Positions 36,602-45,141 of a stretch of DNA of 64,000 nt are shown piece by piece. The notes beneath the pieces were generated by a model, which saw only the letters and a list, made by a program, of their open reading frames with translations, was not told the origin of the DNA and searched no databases. The DNA comes from Aquimarina macrocephali JAMB N27. Its GTDB lineage: Bacteria > Bacteroidota > Bacteroidia > Flavobacteriales > Flavobacteriaceae. The stretch covers positions 1 to 64,000 of the forward strand of contig NZ_JACA01000054.1 of assembly GCF_000520995.1 (NCBI RefSeq), written 5' to 3'. Position 1 is the first letter of the stretch; every line of letters starts with the position of its first letter. A program made the translations under genes and the position numbers.

Positions 36602-37276
36602 ATGGATTTCACAACTTCTCTAATGGCTATACTAGAAAGCAATGCTAATGCAGAAGAAGTGGTAAGAATGGAAGCGTATATGAAAAATCGTTTTTCTTAT
36701 TACGGTATAAAAGCCCCAATTCGAAAAACGCTTTTTAAAGATGTAGTTCGTGAATATATTCCTGGGCTGTCTCATGATCATGTGATTACTATCGCAAATA
36801 CTCTTTACAAAAAACCGAAACGAGAACTTCATTATTGTGCTATGGAGCTAGTTGATCAGTTCTTAAAAAAGAAATACAACATAGCAGACATTGATTTTAT
36901 AGAACAACTTATTACCACCAATTCCTGGTGGGACTCTGTTGATTTTATTGCAAAACATATTTTAGGGAAATATTTATTACAATTTCCTGATCAAATACCT
37001 CTTGTAATTGAGAAATTTTCAAATTCTGATAAGATGTGGCTTAACCGAAGTGCAATCTTATTTCAATTAGGATATAAAGACAAAACAGACTATCAATTAT
37101 TATGTAAACTTTGTGAGCAACATAAATCTTCTAATGAATTCTTTATAAAGAAAGCTATTGGGTGGGCGTTGCGAGAGTACTCAAAAGTAAATCCTGAAGC
37201 TGTAGTTACCTTTATAACCAACACTAAACTGAAGCCTTTATCTGAAAGAGAAGGATTAAAAAGAATCCGTTCATAA
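36602..37276 (+). CDS. DNA alkylation repair protein (AlkD-like HEAT-repeat)
   Basis: 224 residues, all-helical HEAT-like repeats typical of AlkD/AlkC. 'FSYYGIKAPIRKTLFKD', 'NSWWDSVDFIAKHILGKYL' and 'KAIGWALREYSKVNP' are the family signature, including the Trp/Asp residues of the DNA-binding groove. The enzyme removes bulky or positively charged alkylated bases (N3- and N7-alkylpurines) as a glycosylase. It lies 13 bp after ggt, so it could be the third gene of the acpH-ggt transcript. Confidence 0.93.
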   Translation: MDFTTSLMAILESNANAEEVVRMEAYMKNRFSYYGIKAPIRKTLFKDVVREYIPGLSHDHVITIANTLYKKPKRELHYCAMELVDQFLKKKYNIADIDFIEQLITTNSWWDSVDFIAKHILGKYLLQFPDQIPLVIEKFSNSDKMWLNRSAILFQLGYKDKTDYQLLCKLCEQHKSSNEFFIKKAIGWALREYSKVNPEAVVTFITNTKLKPLSEREGLKRIRS

Positions 37277-37280
37277 TTAA

Positions 37281-37319
37281 TCTGCCCAGAGCCCCGGTAT
37301 CAGGGCTCTATAAGGCAGA
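37281..37319. terminator. Two-part hairpin between convergent genes
   Basis: Outer arms TCTGCC (37281-37286) and GGCAGA (37314-37319) enclose AGAGCCC (37288-37294) pairing with GGGCTCT (37303-37309). It is GC-rich for this genome and lies in the gap between the AlkD-like and DUF2807 genes. There is no T-run, so it may be a transcript-end stabilising structure rather than a classical terminator. Confidence 0.5.
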
Positions 37320-37350
37320 TAAAGAATAGTAACACTTAAATTATTTATAT

Positions 37351-38085
37351 TTAATCTACCTTTTTAATTTTACCCATCCCACGGTGATCCAATTTTGTAG
37401 TTTTGGCATTTCCTTTATAATAAACGCTACCAATACCAGAAGAAGTTATACTGATTTCTTGCTGTGCATTTACTTCTACTTTTCCGATACCAGAGTTATT
37501 TATCTCTAATTTCTGAGCAACTAAATCAAAAGCTCTTAAAGCACCTGTACCATTATTATCCAGGGTTACTTCTGCAACCTTTCCTTTCAAAGTAAAATTA
37601 CCTACCATTGAAACATCGCCATCTAACTTTTTACAATCTAATTCTAAAGACGTATTTCCTACTCCAGATGCTTCAATATCAAGTACGTTTAGGGATAGTT
37701 TAGAAGAAGTTTTGACATTCCCTACTCCTTTTACCTCTAGCTTTGTTATATCTTTTAGAGTCACATAAACGTTCATTTTGGTTTTTTTCTTTACGTTTAC
37801 TCCTTTTTTCCAGTTTAAAACCAATGCATTTCCTTTGTTCTTGACAACTACAACTTCTTGCAGGTTCTCATCAGTTTCTACTTTTACAGATTCATTTTCT
37901 CCTTGAGAGAGGTATACATTATAAACTCCGTTTACGATGATTTCATTAAAAGTCGATATTGTTCTTTCTTGAGTAACAACATTACCATTACCTCTTAACT
38001 TATTTTGAGCCATCATCGGATTAATGGTTAGTAAGGATACCATCATACAGATTAACACTGCAAAATTATTGTTTTGTGTTTTCAT
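37351..38085 (-). CDS. DUF2807 (head GIN domain) secreted protein
   Basis: 244 residues with signal peptide ending 'NPMMAQ'. The body is a repetitive beta-solenoid typical of DUF2807 ('ISTFNEIIVNGVYNVYLSQGENESVKVE' in two parts, then repeats of 'VEGVGNV/GVGNT/GIGKV' type). These proteins are exported to the periplasm or surface of Bacteroidota and have no known enzyme activity; the repeats suggest adhesion or structural roles. It stands alone. Confidence 0.92.
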   Translation of the reverse strand: MKTQNNNFAVLICMMVSLLTINPMMAQNKLRGNGNVVTQERTISTFNEIIVNGVYNVYLSQGENESVKVETDENLQEVVVVKNKGNALVLNWKKGVNVKKKTKMNVYVTLKDITKLEVKGVGNVKTSSKLSLNVLDIEASGVGNTSLELDCKKLDGDVSMVGNFTLKGKVAEVTLDNNGTGALRAFDLVAQKLEINNSGIGKVEVNAQQEISITSSGIGSVYYKGNAKTTKLDHRGMGKIKKVD

Positions 38086-38373
38086 TTTAGATCTATTTTA
38101 AATGTTTTTGGATGATTCTATTTATAATCAAAAGACAAAACTATTCTCATAATGTTACAGTTAGCAGAGTACAAAATTCAAAAAACCGAAAAGCAACAAA
38201 AAATAACTATATGATTGAACATAATTAAGATTATAAAAATCAGCTCTAATTATTAGGCATTTATGACCTACATTATGGCACTAATCACAAACTATCTATC
38301 ACTAATGATTCTTAAGAATATTATTTTAATGATAAAGATATATGGTTGTACTTGTTCATATATAGAAAAACAA
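38086..38373. other. Intergenic gap, nothing recognised
   Basis: AT-rich DNA between two minus-strand genes. It presumably includes the DUF2807 gene promoter. No ORF, repeat or RNA structure was noticed before the dnaK terminator. Confidence 0.4.
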
Positions 38374-38402
38374 AAAATGCGCAGCTTTTGGCTGCGCATT
38401 TT
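38374..38402 (-). terminator. Intrinsic terminator of dnaK
   Basis: A perfect 12-bp stem (38374-38385 and 38391-38402) with GCGCAGC/GCTGCGC core, 5-nt loop and flanking A/T runs, 25 bp past the dnaK stop. Confidence 0.92.
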
Positions 38403-38427
38403 AATTTATATATAAACTCGTATATAC

Positions 38428-40329
38428 TTATTTTACTTCCTCAAAATCAACATCCTCTACATCACTTCCTTCAGAATCGTCATTAGAAGATTGGTCTGCT
38501 CCTGCATCAGGGCCAGGTTGTCCATCTGCCTGAGCTTTGTACATTTCTTCACTAGCTACTTTCCATGCTTCATTGATTTTATCAAGAGCCGGTTGGATTA
38601 AAGCTAAATCTTTAGACTCATACGCTTTCTTCAATTCTTCTAAAGCTTCTTCAACTGGCTTTTTCTTATCATCAGATAATTTATCACCAAATTCTTTAAG
38701 TTGCTTTTCTGTCTGGAAGATCATTCCATCTGCTTCATTAAGCTTGTCTGCAGTTTCTTTTGCTGTTTTATCAGCTTCAGCATTTGCTTCTGCTTCTTGC
38801 TTCATTTTCTCAATTTCTTCATCTGTTAATCCTGAAGAAGCTTCGATACGAATATCCTGAGATTTGTTTGTAGCTTTATCTGTAGCAGAAACTTTGATAA
38901 TACCATTAGCATCGATATCAAAAGTAACTTCGATCTGAGGTGTTCCTCTTTGTGCTGGTGGAATTCCATCTAAGTGAAAACGACCAATTGTCTTATTATC
39001 TGCTGCCATTGGGCGCTCTCCTTGTAACACATGGATCTCTACCGATGGCTGATTATCTGCAGCTGTAGAAAACACTTGTGATTTCTTAGTGGGGATCGTA
39101 GTGTTAGCATCAATAAGCTTAGTCATTACATTACCCATTGTTTCGATACCAAGAGAAAGTGGAGTTACGTCTAATAAAAGTACATCTTTAACATCTCCAG
39201 TCAATACTCCTCCTTGAATTGCTGCTCCAACGGCAACAACCTCATCTGGATTTACACCCTTACTTGGTGCTTTTCCAAAGAATTTTTCTACTGCTTCCTG
39301 CACTGCAGGGATACGAGTAGATCCACCAACTAATATAATCTCATCAATATCACTTGTAGATAATCCTGCTGCCTTAAGTGCAGTACGACAAGGCTCTACA
39401 GTTCTTTTTACTAAGTCATCGATCAATTGATCAAATTTAGACTTAGTTAATGATCTTACCAAGTGCTTAGGCCCACTTGCTGTAGCCGTAACATATGGTA
39501 AATTAATTTCTGTTTGCGAAGAAGATGACAATTCAATTTTAGCCTTTTCTGCAGCTTCTTTAAGACGTTGCAATGCCATAGGATCTTGTCTAAGGTCCAT
39601 ATTTTCATCAGCCTTAAACTCTTCTGCTAACCAATCAATTATTTTTTGATCTACATCATCTCCTCCTAAATGTGTATCTCCATCTGTAGATAACACTTCA
39701 AAAACACCATCTCCCAATTCGAGGATAGATACATCATGTGTACCTCCACCAAAATCAAATACAACGATTTTCTGATCTGTACCTTTTTTATCAAGTCCAT
39801 ATGCCAGAGCTGCTGCTGTAGGCTCATTAATAATTCGCTCTACTTTAAGGCCTGCAATCTCACCAGCTTCTTTAGTAGCTTGACGTTGTGCATCATTAAA
39901 GTAGGCAGGTACAGTAATTACTGCACTAGTTACATCCTGACCAAGATAATCCTCTGCTGTTTTCTTCATTTTCTGAAGTGTCATTGCAGATAATTCTTGT
40001 GGTGTATATAAACGACCATCGATATCTACTCGAGGTGTATCATTATCTCCTTTTACAACTTTATAAGCTGCTCTTTCAGCTTCTTTTGAAGATTCTGAGA
40101 ATTTATTTCCCATAAACCTCTTAATAGAAGAGATAGTCTTAGTTGGATTTGTAACCGCTTGACGTTTTGCAGGGTCTCCTACTTTAATTTCTCCTCCTTC
40201 TACAAAAGCTATTACAGAAGGGGTAGTTCTTTTACCTTCGGCATTAGGGATTACTACAGGCTCATTACCTTCCATTACAGAAACACAAGAGTTGGTTGTC
40301 CCTAAGTCTATTCCTATTATTTTACTCAT
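38428..40329 (-). CDS. dnaK: Molecular chaperone DnaK (Hsp70)
   Basis: 633 residues, full length. The nucleotide-binding domain shows 'IGIDLGTTNSCVSV', 'VITVPAYFNDAQRQATK', 'NEPTAAALAYGLD', 'FDFGGGTHDVSIL' and 'LVGGSTRIPAVQ'. The linker is 'DVLLLDVTPLSLGIET', followed by the substrate-binding sheet and helical lid. The acidic tail ends 'DVEDVDFEEVK', the DnaK-type EEVD-like end. It folds and rescues proteins in the cytoplasm with DnaJ and GrpE, which are not encoded nearby. It is transcribed alone, with its own terminator. No CIRCE-like inverted repeat was found upstream. Confidence 0.98.
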   Translation of the reverse strand: MSKIIGIDLGTTNSCVSVMEGNEPVVIPNAEGKRTTPSVIAFVEGGEIKVGDPAKRQAVTNPTKTISSIKRFMGNKFSESSKEAERAAYKVVKGDNDTPRVDIDGRLYTPQELSAMTLQKMKKTAEDYLGQDVTSAVITVPAYFNDAQRQATKEAGEIAGLKVERIINEPTAAALAYGLDKKGTDQKIVVFDFGGGTHDVSILELGDGVFEVLSTDGDTHLGGDDVDQKIIDWLAEEFKADENMDLRQDPMALQRLKEAAEKAKIELSSSSQTEINLPYVTATASGPKHLVRSLTKSKFDQLIDDLVKRTVEPCRTALKAAGLSTSDIDEIILVGGSTRIPAVQEAVEKFFGKAPSKGVNPDEVVAVGAAIQGGVLTGDVKDVLLLDVTPLSLGIETMGNVMTKLIDANTTIPTKKSQVFSTAADNQPSVEIHVLQGERPMAADNKTIGRFHLDGIPPAQRGTPQIEVTFDIDANGIIKVSATDKATNKSQDIRIEASSGLTDEEIEKMKQEAEANAEADKTAKETADKLNEADGMIFQTEKQLKEFGDKLSDDKKKPVEEALEELKKAYESKDLALIQPALDKINEAWKVASEEMYKAQADGQPGPDAGADQSSNDDSEGSDVEDVDFEEVK

Positions 40330-40554
40330 TTTTATCTTAAATTGTTATACTATTATTCTTAATAACTTATTGCTGTTAGGTCAATGATTATGCCATTACG
40401 ATCTATCTGACAGGATGTCATTATTGTTTTAGTCTTCTTAATGAATTGATCACAAAGGCAAAAGAAAACAATATTAACTATTCTTTAAAAAATGAGTTTC
40501 TTTGTTGCCAAAAAACTATATTTACCCCCGAAATTTTATCAATAATTTTGTATT

Positions 40555-41979
40555 ATGGAATGCATCAGTGTTTTTGATATGCTGAAAATAGGCGTAGGTC
40601 CTTCAAGCTCACATACATTAGGTCCCTGGCGTGCTGGAAGACGATGGATCGCAGAACTAAAAGAAAAAGAACTCTTTGAATCTGTTTCAACTATTACAAT
40701 TGATCTTTTTGGGTCATTATCATTAACAGGAAAAGGTCATGCAACAGATATTGCTGTAATTCTTGGTTTATGTGGTTATGATCCACAAACTATCGATGTT
40801 TCTACAATTGCTACTATTATTGAAAACATAAACACTTCTAAGCAACTCCCTTTTAATAGTGAGCTTCAAGTATCTTTTGATCCGGAAACACAAATTATTT
40901 TTAATAGAGAGTTCAAAGAGTTTCATCCTAATGGTATGACTTTTCATGCCAAACTGAAAGATGGAAAAAAAGTTTCATCTTCTTTCTATTCTATTGGTGG
41001 AGGTTTTGTAGTAAAAGAAGAACGAAAAAGAAAAGAAAAAAAGCTTACTGCTTTCAAACAATTCCCTATGCCTATTCATAAGGCAACTGATCTCTTAGAG
41101 TATTGTACATCAAAAAACAAAAAAGTATCCGAAATTGTTCTCGACAATGAGCGCTCATTACAAAGCGATACTGAAATCGATGAAAGGATTGCACAAGTCT
41201 GGAAGGTAATGCTAGAATCTATGTATACTGGTTGTCATACAGAAGGCACATTACCTGGAGGATTAAATGTAAGACGAAGAGCATATGATACTCATAAAAA
41301 ATTGATGGGTACTACTGCTTATACTACTCCAACAGAATGGATTGAAGCTATTCGAAATACTGAAGTAAAATTTCGTCAAATATTAAAATGGGTATCTTGT
41401 TTTGCTTTGGCAGTCAATGAAGTAAATGCATCTCTTGGTCGTGTTGTCACCGCTCCTACTAATGGTAGTGCTGGTGTTATACCCGCTGTAATGATGTATT
41501 ATATGGTTATCGAAAATCATGATGCAAATTTTGATGATGTAAAACAATTTATGCTGGTTGCCGGAGAAATTGGCAGTCTATTCAAAAAAGGAGCTACTAT
41601 TTCTGCAGCTATGGGAGGATGCCAGGCAGAAATTGGAGTTTCGTCCGCAATGGCGGCTGGCGCTTTAACCGAGCTTATGGGAGGTACTCCAGAACAAGTA
41701 TTAATGGCAAGTGAAATTGCAATGGAGCATCATCTTGGATTAACATGTGACCCTATCGCTGGATTGGTGCAGATCCCTTGTATTGAACGAAATGCAATGG
41801 GAGCCATAAAAGCTATTAATGCTTGCGAAATGGCTTTGGATACAGATGCCGCAAATGCTAAAGTCCCTTTGGATAAAGTAATTGAAACCATGTGGGAAAC
41901 CGCTCAGGATATGAATACAAAATATAAAGAAACCAGTGAAGGTGGTTTGGCAGTAAAAGTAAATCTTAGTGATTGTTAA
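40555..41979 (+). CDS. L-serine ammonia-lyase (iron-sulfur serine dehydratase, single-chain)
   Basis: 474 residues, with the beta (residues ~1-150) and alpha halves fused as in SdaA/SdaB. It deaminates L-serine to pyruvate and ammonia using a [4Fe-4S] cluster. Visible features: 'GVGPSSSHTLGPWRAGR' at the start, 'NGSAGVIPAVMMYY', and cluster cysteines in 'GGCQAEIGVSSAMA', 'LTCDPIAGLVQIPCIERN'. The C-terminus 'GGLAVKV' fits the family, where the tail plugs the active site. It is divergent from dnaK and transcribed alone. Confidence 0.95.
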   Translation: MECISVFDMLKIGVGPSSSHTLGPWRAGRRWIAELKEKELFESVSTITIDLFGSLSLTGKGHATDIAVILGLCGYDPQTIDVSTIATIIENINTSKQLPFNSELQVSFDPETQIIFNREFKEFHPNGMTFHAKLKDGKKVSSSFYSIGGGFVVKEERKRKEKKLTAFKQFPMPIHKATDLLEYCTSKNKKVSEIVLDNERSLQSDTEIDERIAQVWKVMLESMYTGCHTEGTLPGGLNVRRRAYDTHKKLMGTTAYTTPTEWIEAIRNTEVKFRQILKWVSCFALAVNEVNASLGRVVTAPTNGSAGVIPAVMMYYMVIENHDANFDDVKQFMLVAGEIGSLFKKGATISAAMGGCQAEIGVSSAMAAGALTELMGGTPEQVLMASEIAMEHHLGLTCDPIAGLVQIPCIERNAMGAIKAINACEMALDTDAANAKVPLDKVIETMWETAQDMNTKYKETSEGGLAVKVNLSDC

Positions 41980-42050
41980 TCTATAAATCACCAGTAATAA
42001 AACACAAAGGTCAAAACTTATATTGTTACTGGTATTTAATTAATATATTT

Positions 42051-42539
42051 TTACTTACACCCCTCTCTAAATCTGGTATCTGCAATAGCAATAATTTTCC
42101 AGGTTTTACCGTCATTAAATAGTTGAAATACATTTACACCACAGTGACTAAAATTATCATTGACATAAAACTCATAAGGAGTCCAGGCATTTGCAATTGC
42201 AGAATCTGCATCAATTTTAAATGCTAGTAAACGTTCGTCCCATTTTTGTTCTGCTGGCCTATTTTGTATAGCTGTTAAAATTTTTTCTATATCAGTTTTT
42301 ACTGTTTTTATCTCCCCTTCTTTGGTTCTCACTATAGTTTGTACTGCTATATTTTTATCTATAGTAGTTTTCATCTTAGCAGTATCACCAGCGTGAAACC
42401 CTTCAAAAAAGTCCAAAACAGTTTGTTTCACTTCTTTTTTATAGCGGTTTTGATCATCTTTAGATATATTTTTCTGAGAAAAAATACTACATGAGAAGAA
42501 TAAAATAACCCATATCGATACTTTATACATAATGTTCAT
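42051..42539 (-). CDS. Secreted NTF2-like (DUF4440-type) protein
   Basis: 162 residues. The signal peptide ends 'FFSCSIFSQ'; an internal Met at residue 4 is a possible alternative start. The mature part is a single cone-shaped NTF2-like fold: 'VLDFFEGFHAGDTAKMKTTI' then 'WKIIAIADTRFREGCK'. Periplasmic location is likely. No catalytic residues are apparent; these domains often bind small ligands. It is convergent with the serine dehydratase. Confidence 0.8.
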   Translation of the reverse strand: MNIMYKVSIWVILFFSCSIFSQKNISKDDQNRYKKEVKQTVLDFFEGFHAGDTAKMKTTIDKNIAVQTIVRTKEGEIKTVKTDIEKILTAIQNRPAEQKWDERLLAFKIDADSAIANAWTPYEFYVNDNFSHCGVNVFQLFNDGKTWKIIAIADTRFREGCK

Positions 42540-42690
42540 TATTTTTGGATAGGTATAAAAATAAGGCTTTAATCACTTCTGTGCCACATAATTTTCACTT
42601 CAATATATTAAAGAAAAATCAAAAACAGATTACACTTGTTACCATATAGGTAATTGATTACTTTTACAATCCTAAAAAAAACAATTCAAA

Positions 42691-43509
42691 ATGTCTACAG
42701 CAAAAAAAGATTATAAGCGCGTTACAGTTAAATCTCTTATTGAGATGAAGGCTAACAAAGAAAAGATATCTATGCTAACCGCTTATGATTATACTATGGC
42801 CAAAATTGTTGATGGTGCCGGAGTCGATGTTATTCTTGTAGGAGATTCTGCTTCTAATGTAATGGCAGGCCATGAAACTACACTACCTATTACATTAGAT
42901 CAAATGATTTATCATGCGTCTTCTGTAATTCGAGCAATTGATCGCGCGTTGATTGTTGTAGATTTACCTTTTGGAAGTTACCAGAGTGATCCTAAAGAAG
43001 CTTTACGTTCTGCAATACGGATTATGAAAGAATCAGGAGGACATGCCGTAAAACTTGAAGGAGGAAAAGAAGTTAAGGAATCTATTAAAAGAATTCTTAA
43101 TGCTGGTATCCCGGTTATGGGACACCTTGGTCTTACCCCGCAATCTATATATAAATTCGGAACCTATACTGTACGGGCAAAAGAAGAAGAAGAAGCACAA
43201 AAATTAAAACAAGATGCTCTTATGCTTGAGAAAGCAGGATGTTTTGCCGTCGTTCTTGAAAAAGTACCTGCCAAATTGGCTAAAGAAGTAGCCGAAAGCC
43301 TTACTATTCCTATCATTGGTATTGGAGCAGGAAATGGTGTAGATGGACAAGTGTTGGTGACTCACGATATGTTAGGAATGACACATGAATTTAACCCTCG
43401 GTTTTTAAGACGTTATTTAGATTTATATACAGAAATGACTAATGCTTTTAAGCAATATGTTACTGATGTGAAGGCTGTTGATTTCCCTAATGAAGATGAG
43501 CAATATTAA
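42691..43509 (+). CDS. panB: 3-methyl-2-oxobutanoate hydroxymethyltransferase
   Basis: 272 residues, standard length for PanB. It adds a hydroxymethyl group from 5,10-methylene-THF to ketoisovalerate, making ketopantoate for pantothenate and CoA. Mg2+ and substrate motifs: 'MLTAYDYTMAKIVDGAGVDVILVGDS', here split as 'LTAYDYTMA' and 'ILVGDSASNVMAG'; 'KLEGGKE'; 'VMGHLGLTPQS'; catalytic Glu in 'VLEKVPAKLA'; 'IGIGAGNGVDGQVLV'. No other pantothenate gene is in the window. The pseudouridine synthase gene follows after 43 bp on the same strand. Confidence 0.97.
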   Translation: MSTAKKDYKRVTVKSLIEMKANKEKISMLTAYDYTMAKIVDGAGVDVILVGDSASNVMAGHETTLPITLDQMIYHASSVIRAIDRALIVVDLPFGSYQSDPKEALRSAIRIMKESGGHAVKLEGGKEVKESIKRILNAGIPVMGHLGLTPQSIYKFGTYTVRAKEEEEAQKLKQDALMLEKAGCFAVVLEKVPAKLAKEVAESLTIPIIGIGAGNGVDGQVLVTHDMLGMTHEFNPRFLRRYLDLYTEMTNAFKQYVTDVKAVDFPNEDEQY

Positions 43510-43552
43510 TTAGTTAATAGTCGAATATACTCAATTACCTTATTTACAAAAG

Positions 43553-44254
43553 TTGGTCAAAAAAATCATTTCAAATAAAAACAACCTTCAGGTACTGCAT
43601 GAAGATAACCATATTATTGTTATCAATAAGCGTCCGGGGGATATTGTACAAGGTGATAAGACTGGCGATAAACCTCTTAGCGAAGTTGTCAAAGAATATA
43701 TTGCAGAAAAATATAATAAACCAGGAGCAGTATACCTAGGTGTTGTACACCGTTTAGATAGGCCTACTAGTGGAATCGTAGTGTTTGCAAGAACAAGTAA
43801 AGCTCTTCCTAGACTTAACGCATTATTTGCAAACAAAGAAGCTCAAAAAACATATTGGGCCGTAGTAAAGGGTTGTCCGCCTAAAAAACATGACAACTTA
43901 ACACATTGGCTAAAGCGTAATCCAAAACAGAATAAATCCTATGCATATACAAACGAAGTACCTGATAGTAAAAAAGCAGTTTTAGAATACCAGTTAATCA
44001 AAAAGCTAGATAATTACTGTTTATTAGAAATTGACCTTCATACGGGGCGCCATCATCAAATACGATCTCAGCTCTCTAGTATTGGTTGTATAATCAAAGG
44101 GGATTTAAAATATGGAGCAAATCGTAGTAATAAAGATGGAAGCATTCATTTACATGCCCGGAAATTAACCTTTGTTCACCCTGTTAAAAAAGAACCTATA
44201 TCTGTCACTGCTCCCCCGCCTTCTGATCCTATTTGGAATGATTGCTTGATTTAA
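43553..44254 (+). CDS. RluA family pseudouridine synthase
   Basis: 233 residues. The catalytic Asp is D69 in 'VVHRLDRPTSGIVVFART', with the RluA 'LEIDLHTGRHHQIRSQLS' motif later. The compact form has no S4 RNA-binding domain. The start is TTG at 43553; no in-frame ATG exists before the conserved 'NLQVLHEDNHIIVINKRPGD', so a non-ATG start is required unless translation begins elsewhere. It modifies uridine in rRNA or tRNA; the target cannot be told. Close spacing to panB suggests one transcript. Confidence 0.93.
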   Translation: MVKKIISNKNNLQVLHEDNHIIVINKRPGDIVQGDKTGDKPLSEVVKEYIAEKYNKPGAVYLGVVHRLDRPTSGIVVFARTSKALPRLNALFANKEAQKTYWAVVKGCPPKKHDNLTHWLKRNPKQNKSYAYTNEVPDSKKAVLEYQLIKKLDNYCLLEIDLHTGRHHQIRSQLSSIGCIIKGDLKYGANRSNKDGSIHLHARKLTFVHPVKKEPISVTAPPPSDPIWNDCLI

Positions 44255-44277
44255 GCTTCCGATTATTACCTTTTTGA

Positions 44278-45138
44278 CTACTTGTAAGTTCGTATACTTT
44301 CAATCACTACTGATGTTAAAATCAGGACACCTCCTATAATCGTTGAAAACACAGGGATTTCTCCTAAAAAAATAATCCCTATAATTATCCCATATACCGG
44401 TTGCACACTACTAATAATACTAGCCGTTGTAATCGAAAATCGCTTAAAGCTTGCAAGGAATAATGTATGCCCGATAGCAGTAGTTAATAAAGCCAGAGTT
44501 AGTGTAGGTAACCATTGATCTTTTATACCAGAACTATCCATAATAAATAAGAAAGGTAGAAGAAAAATACTAATAACGACTAATTGATACCACATCAATA
44601 CCGAACCGTTATAGTTACCAACTTTGGTTTTCATAATAAGGTTTCGCAGTGAATAACATAAAGCAGATATTATTCCTAAAATTACTGCTTTTGTATATGA
44701 ATTACTAAAATCTAGATCAGGAACCAGGAAATAAATACCTAGTAATACTAACAATGCTAAAAGCAAATGTCCTTTCTGAAATTTTGTTTTTAACAATATT
44801 GGTTCTAACAGAGCTGTAATCACTGGATAAGTAAATATAGAGAGCATTCCTATAGCAACATTAGATAACTTTAAAGCATAGAAATAAGTCACCCAATGTA
44901 GTCCCATTAATATGCCGCTTAAAATAATTGTCGGTCGATCTTTACTTCCTGTTTTAAAAGAAATTCCTTTCCACCTGCAAAAAATAAATAACAATATCCC
45001 TGCTAGAATAGATCTAAAGCAAATAATCACAGGTACGGGCATATCGATATACCTTCCTAATGCTCCCGAGGTGCTAATTAGCAACATAGCAAAATTTAAC
45101 TCGAGTATGTTTTTTAAGTGTTGGTTGCTTTTTGACAA
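44278..45138 (-). CDS. EamA/DMT family transporter
   Basis: 286 residues with ten hydrophobic helices in two five-helix EamA repeats. The N-terminal repeat begins 'LELNFAMLLISTSGALGRYI' and the second 'AVILGIISALCYSLRNLIM'. It belongs to the drug/metabolite transporter superfamily of the inner membrane, often exporting amino acids or metabolites; the substrate is not predictable. It starts 3 bp after the stop of the T9SS type B protein gene on the same strand, so the two are cotranscribed despite unrelated roles. Confidence 0.93.
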   Translation of the reverse strand: MSKSNQHLKNILELNFAMLLISTSGALGRYIDMPVPVIICFRSILAGILLFIFCRWKGISFKTGSKDRPTIILSGILMGLHWVTYFYALKLSNVAIGMLSIFTYPVITALLEPILLKTKFQKGHLLLALLVLLGIYFLVPDLDFSNSYTKAVILGIISALCYSLRNLIMKTKVGNYNGSVLMWYQLVVISIFLLPFLFIMDSSGIKDQWLPTLTLALLTTAIGHTLFLASFKRFSITTASIISSVQPVYGIIIGIIFLGEIPVFSTIIGGVLILTSVVIESIRTYK

Positions 45139-45141
45139 GAT

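Noticed and set aside
40330..40554. CIRCE heat-shock operator upstream of dnaK
   Set aside because: No TTAGCACTC-N9-GAGTGCTAA-like inverted repeat is visible in the dnaK upstream region.
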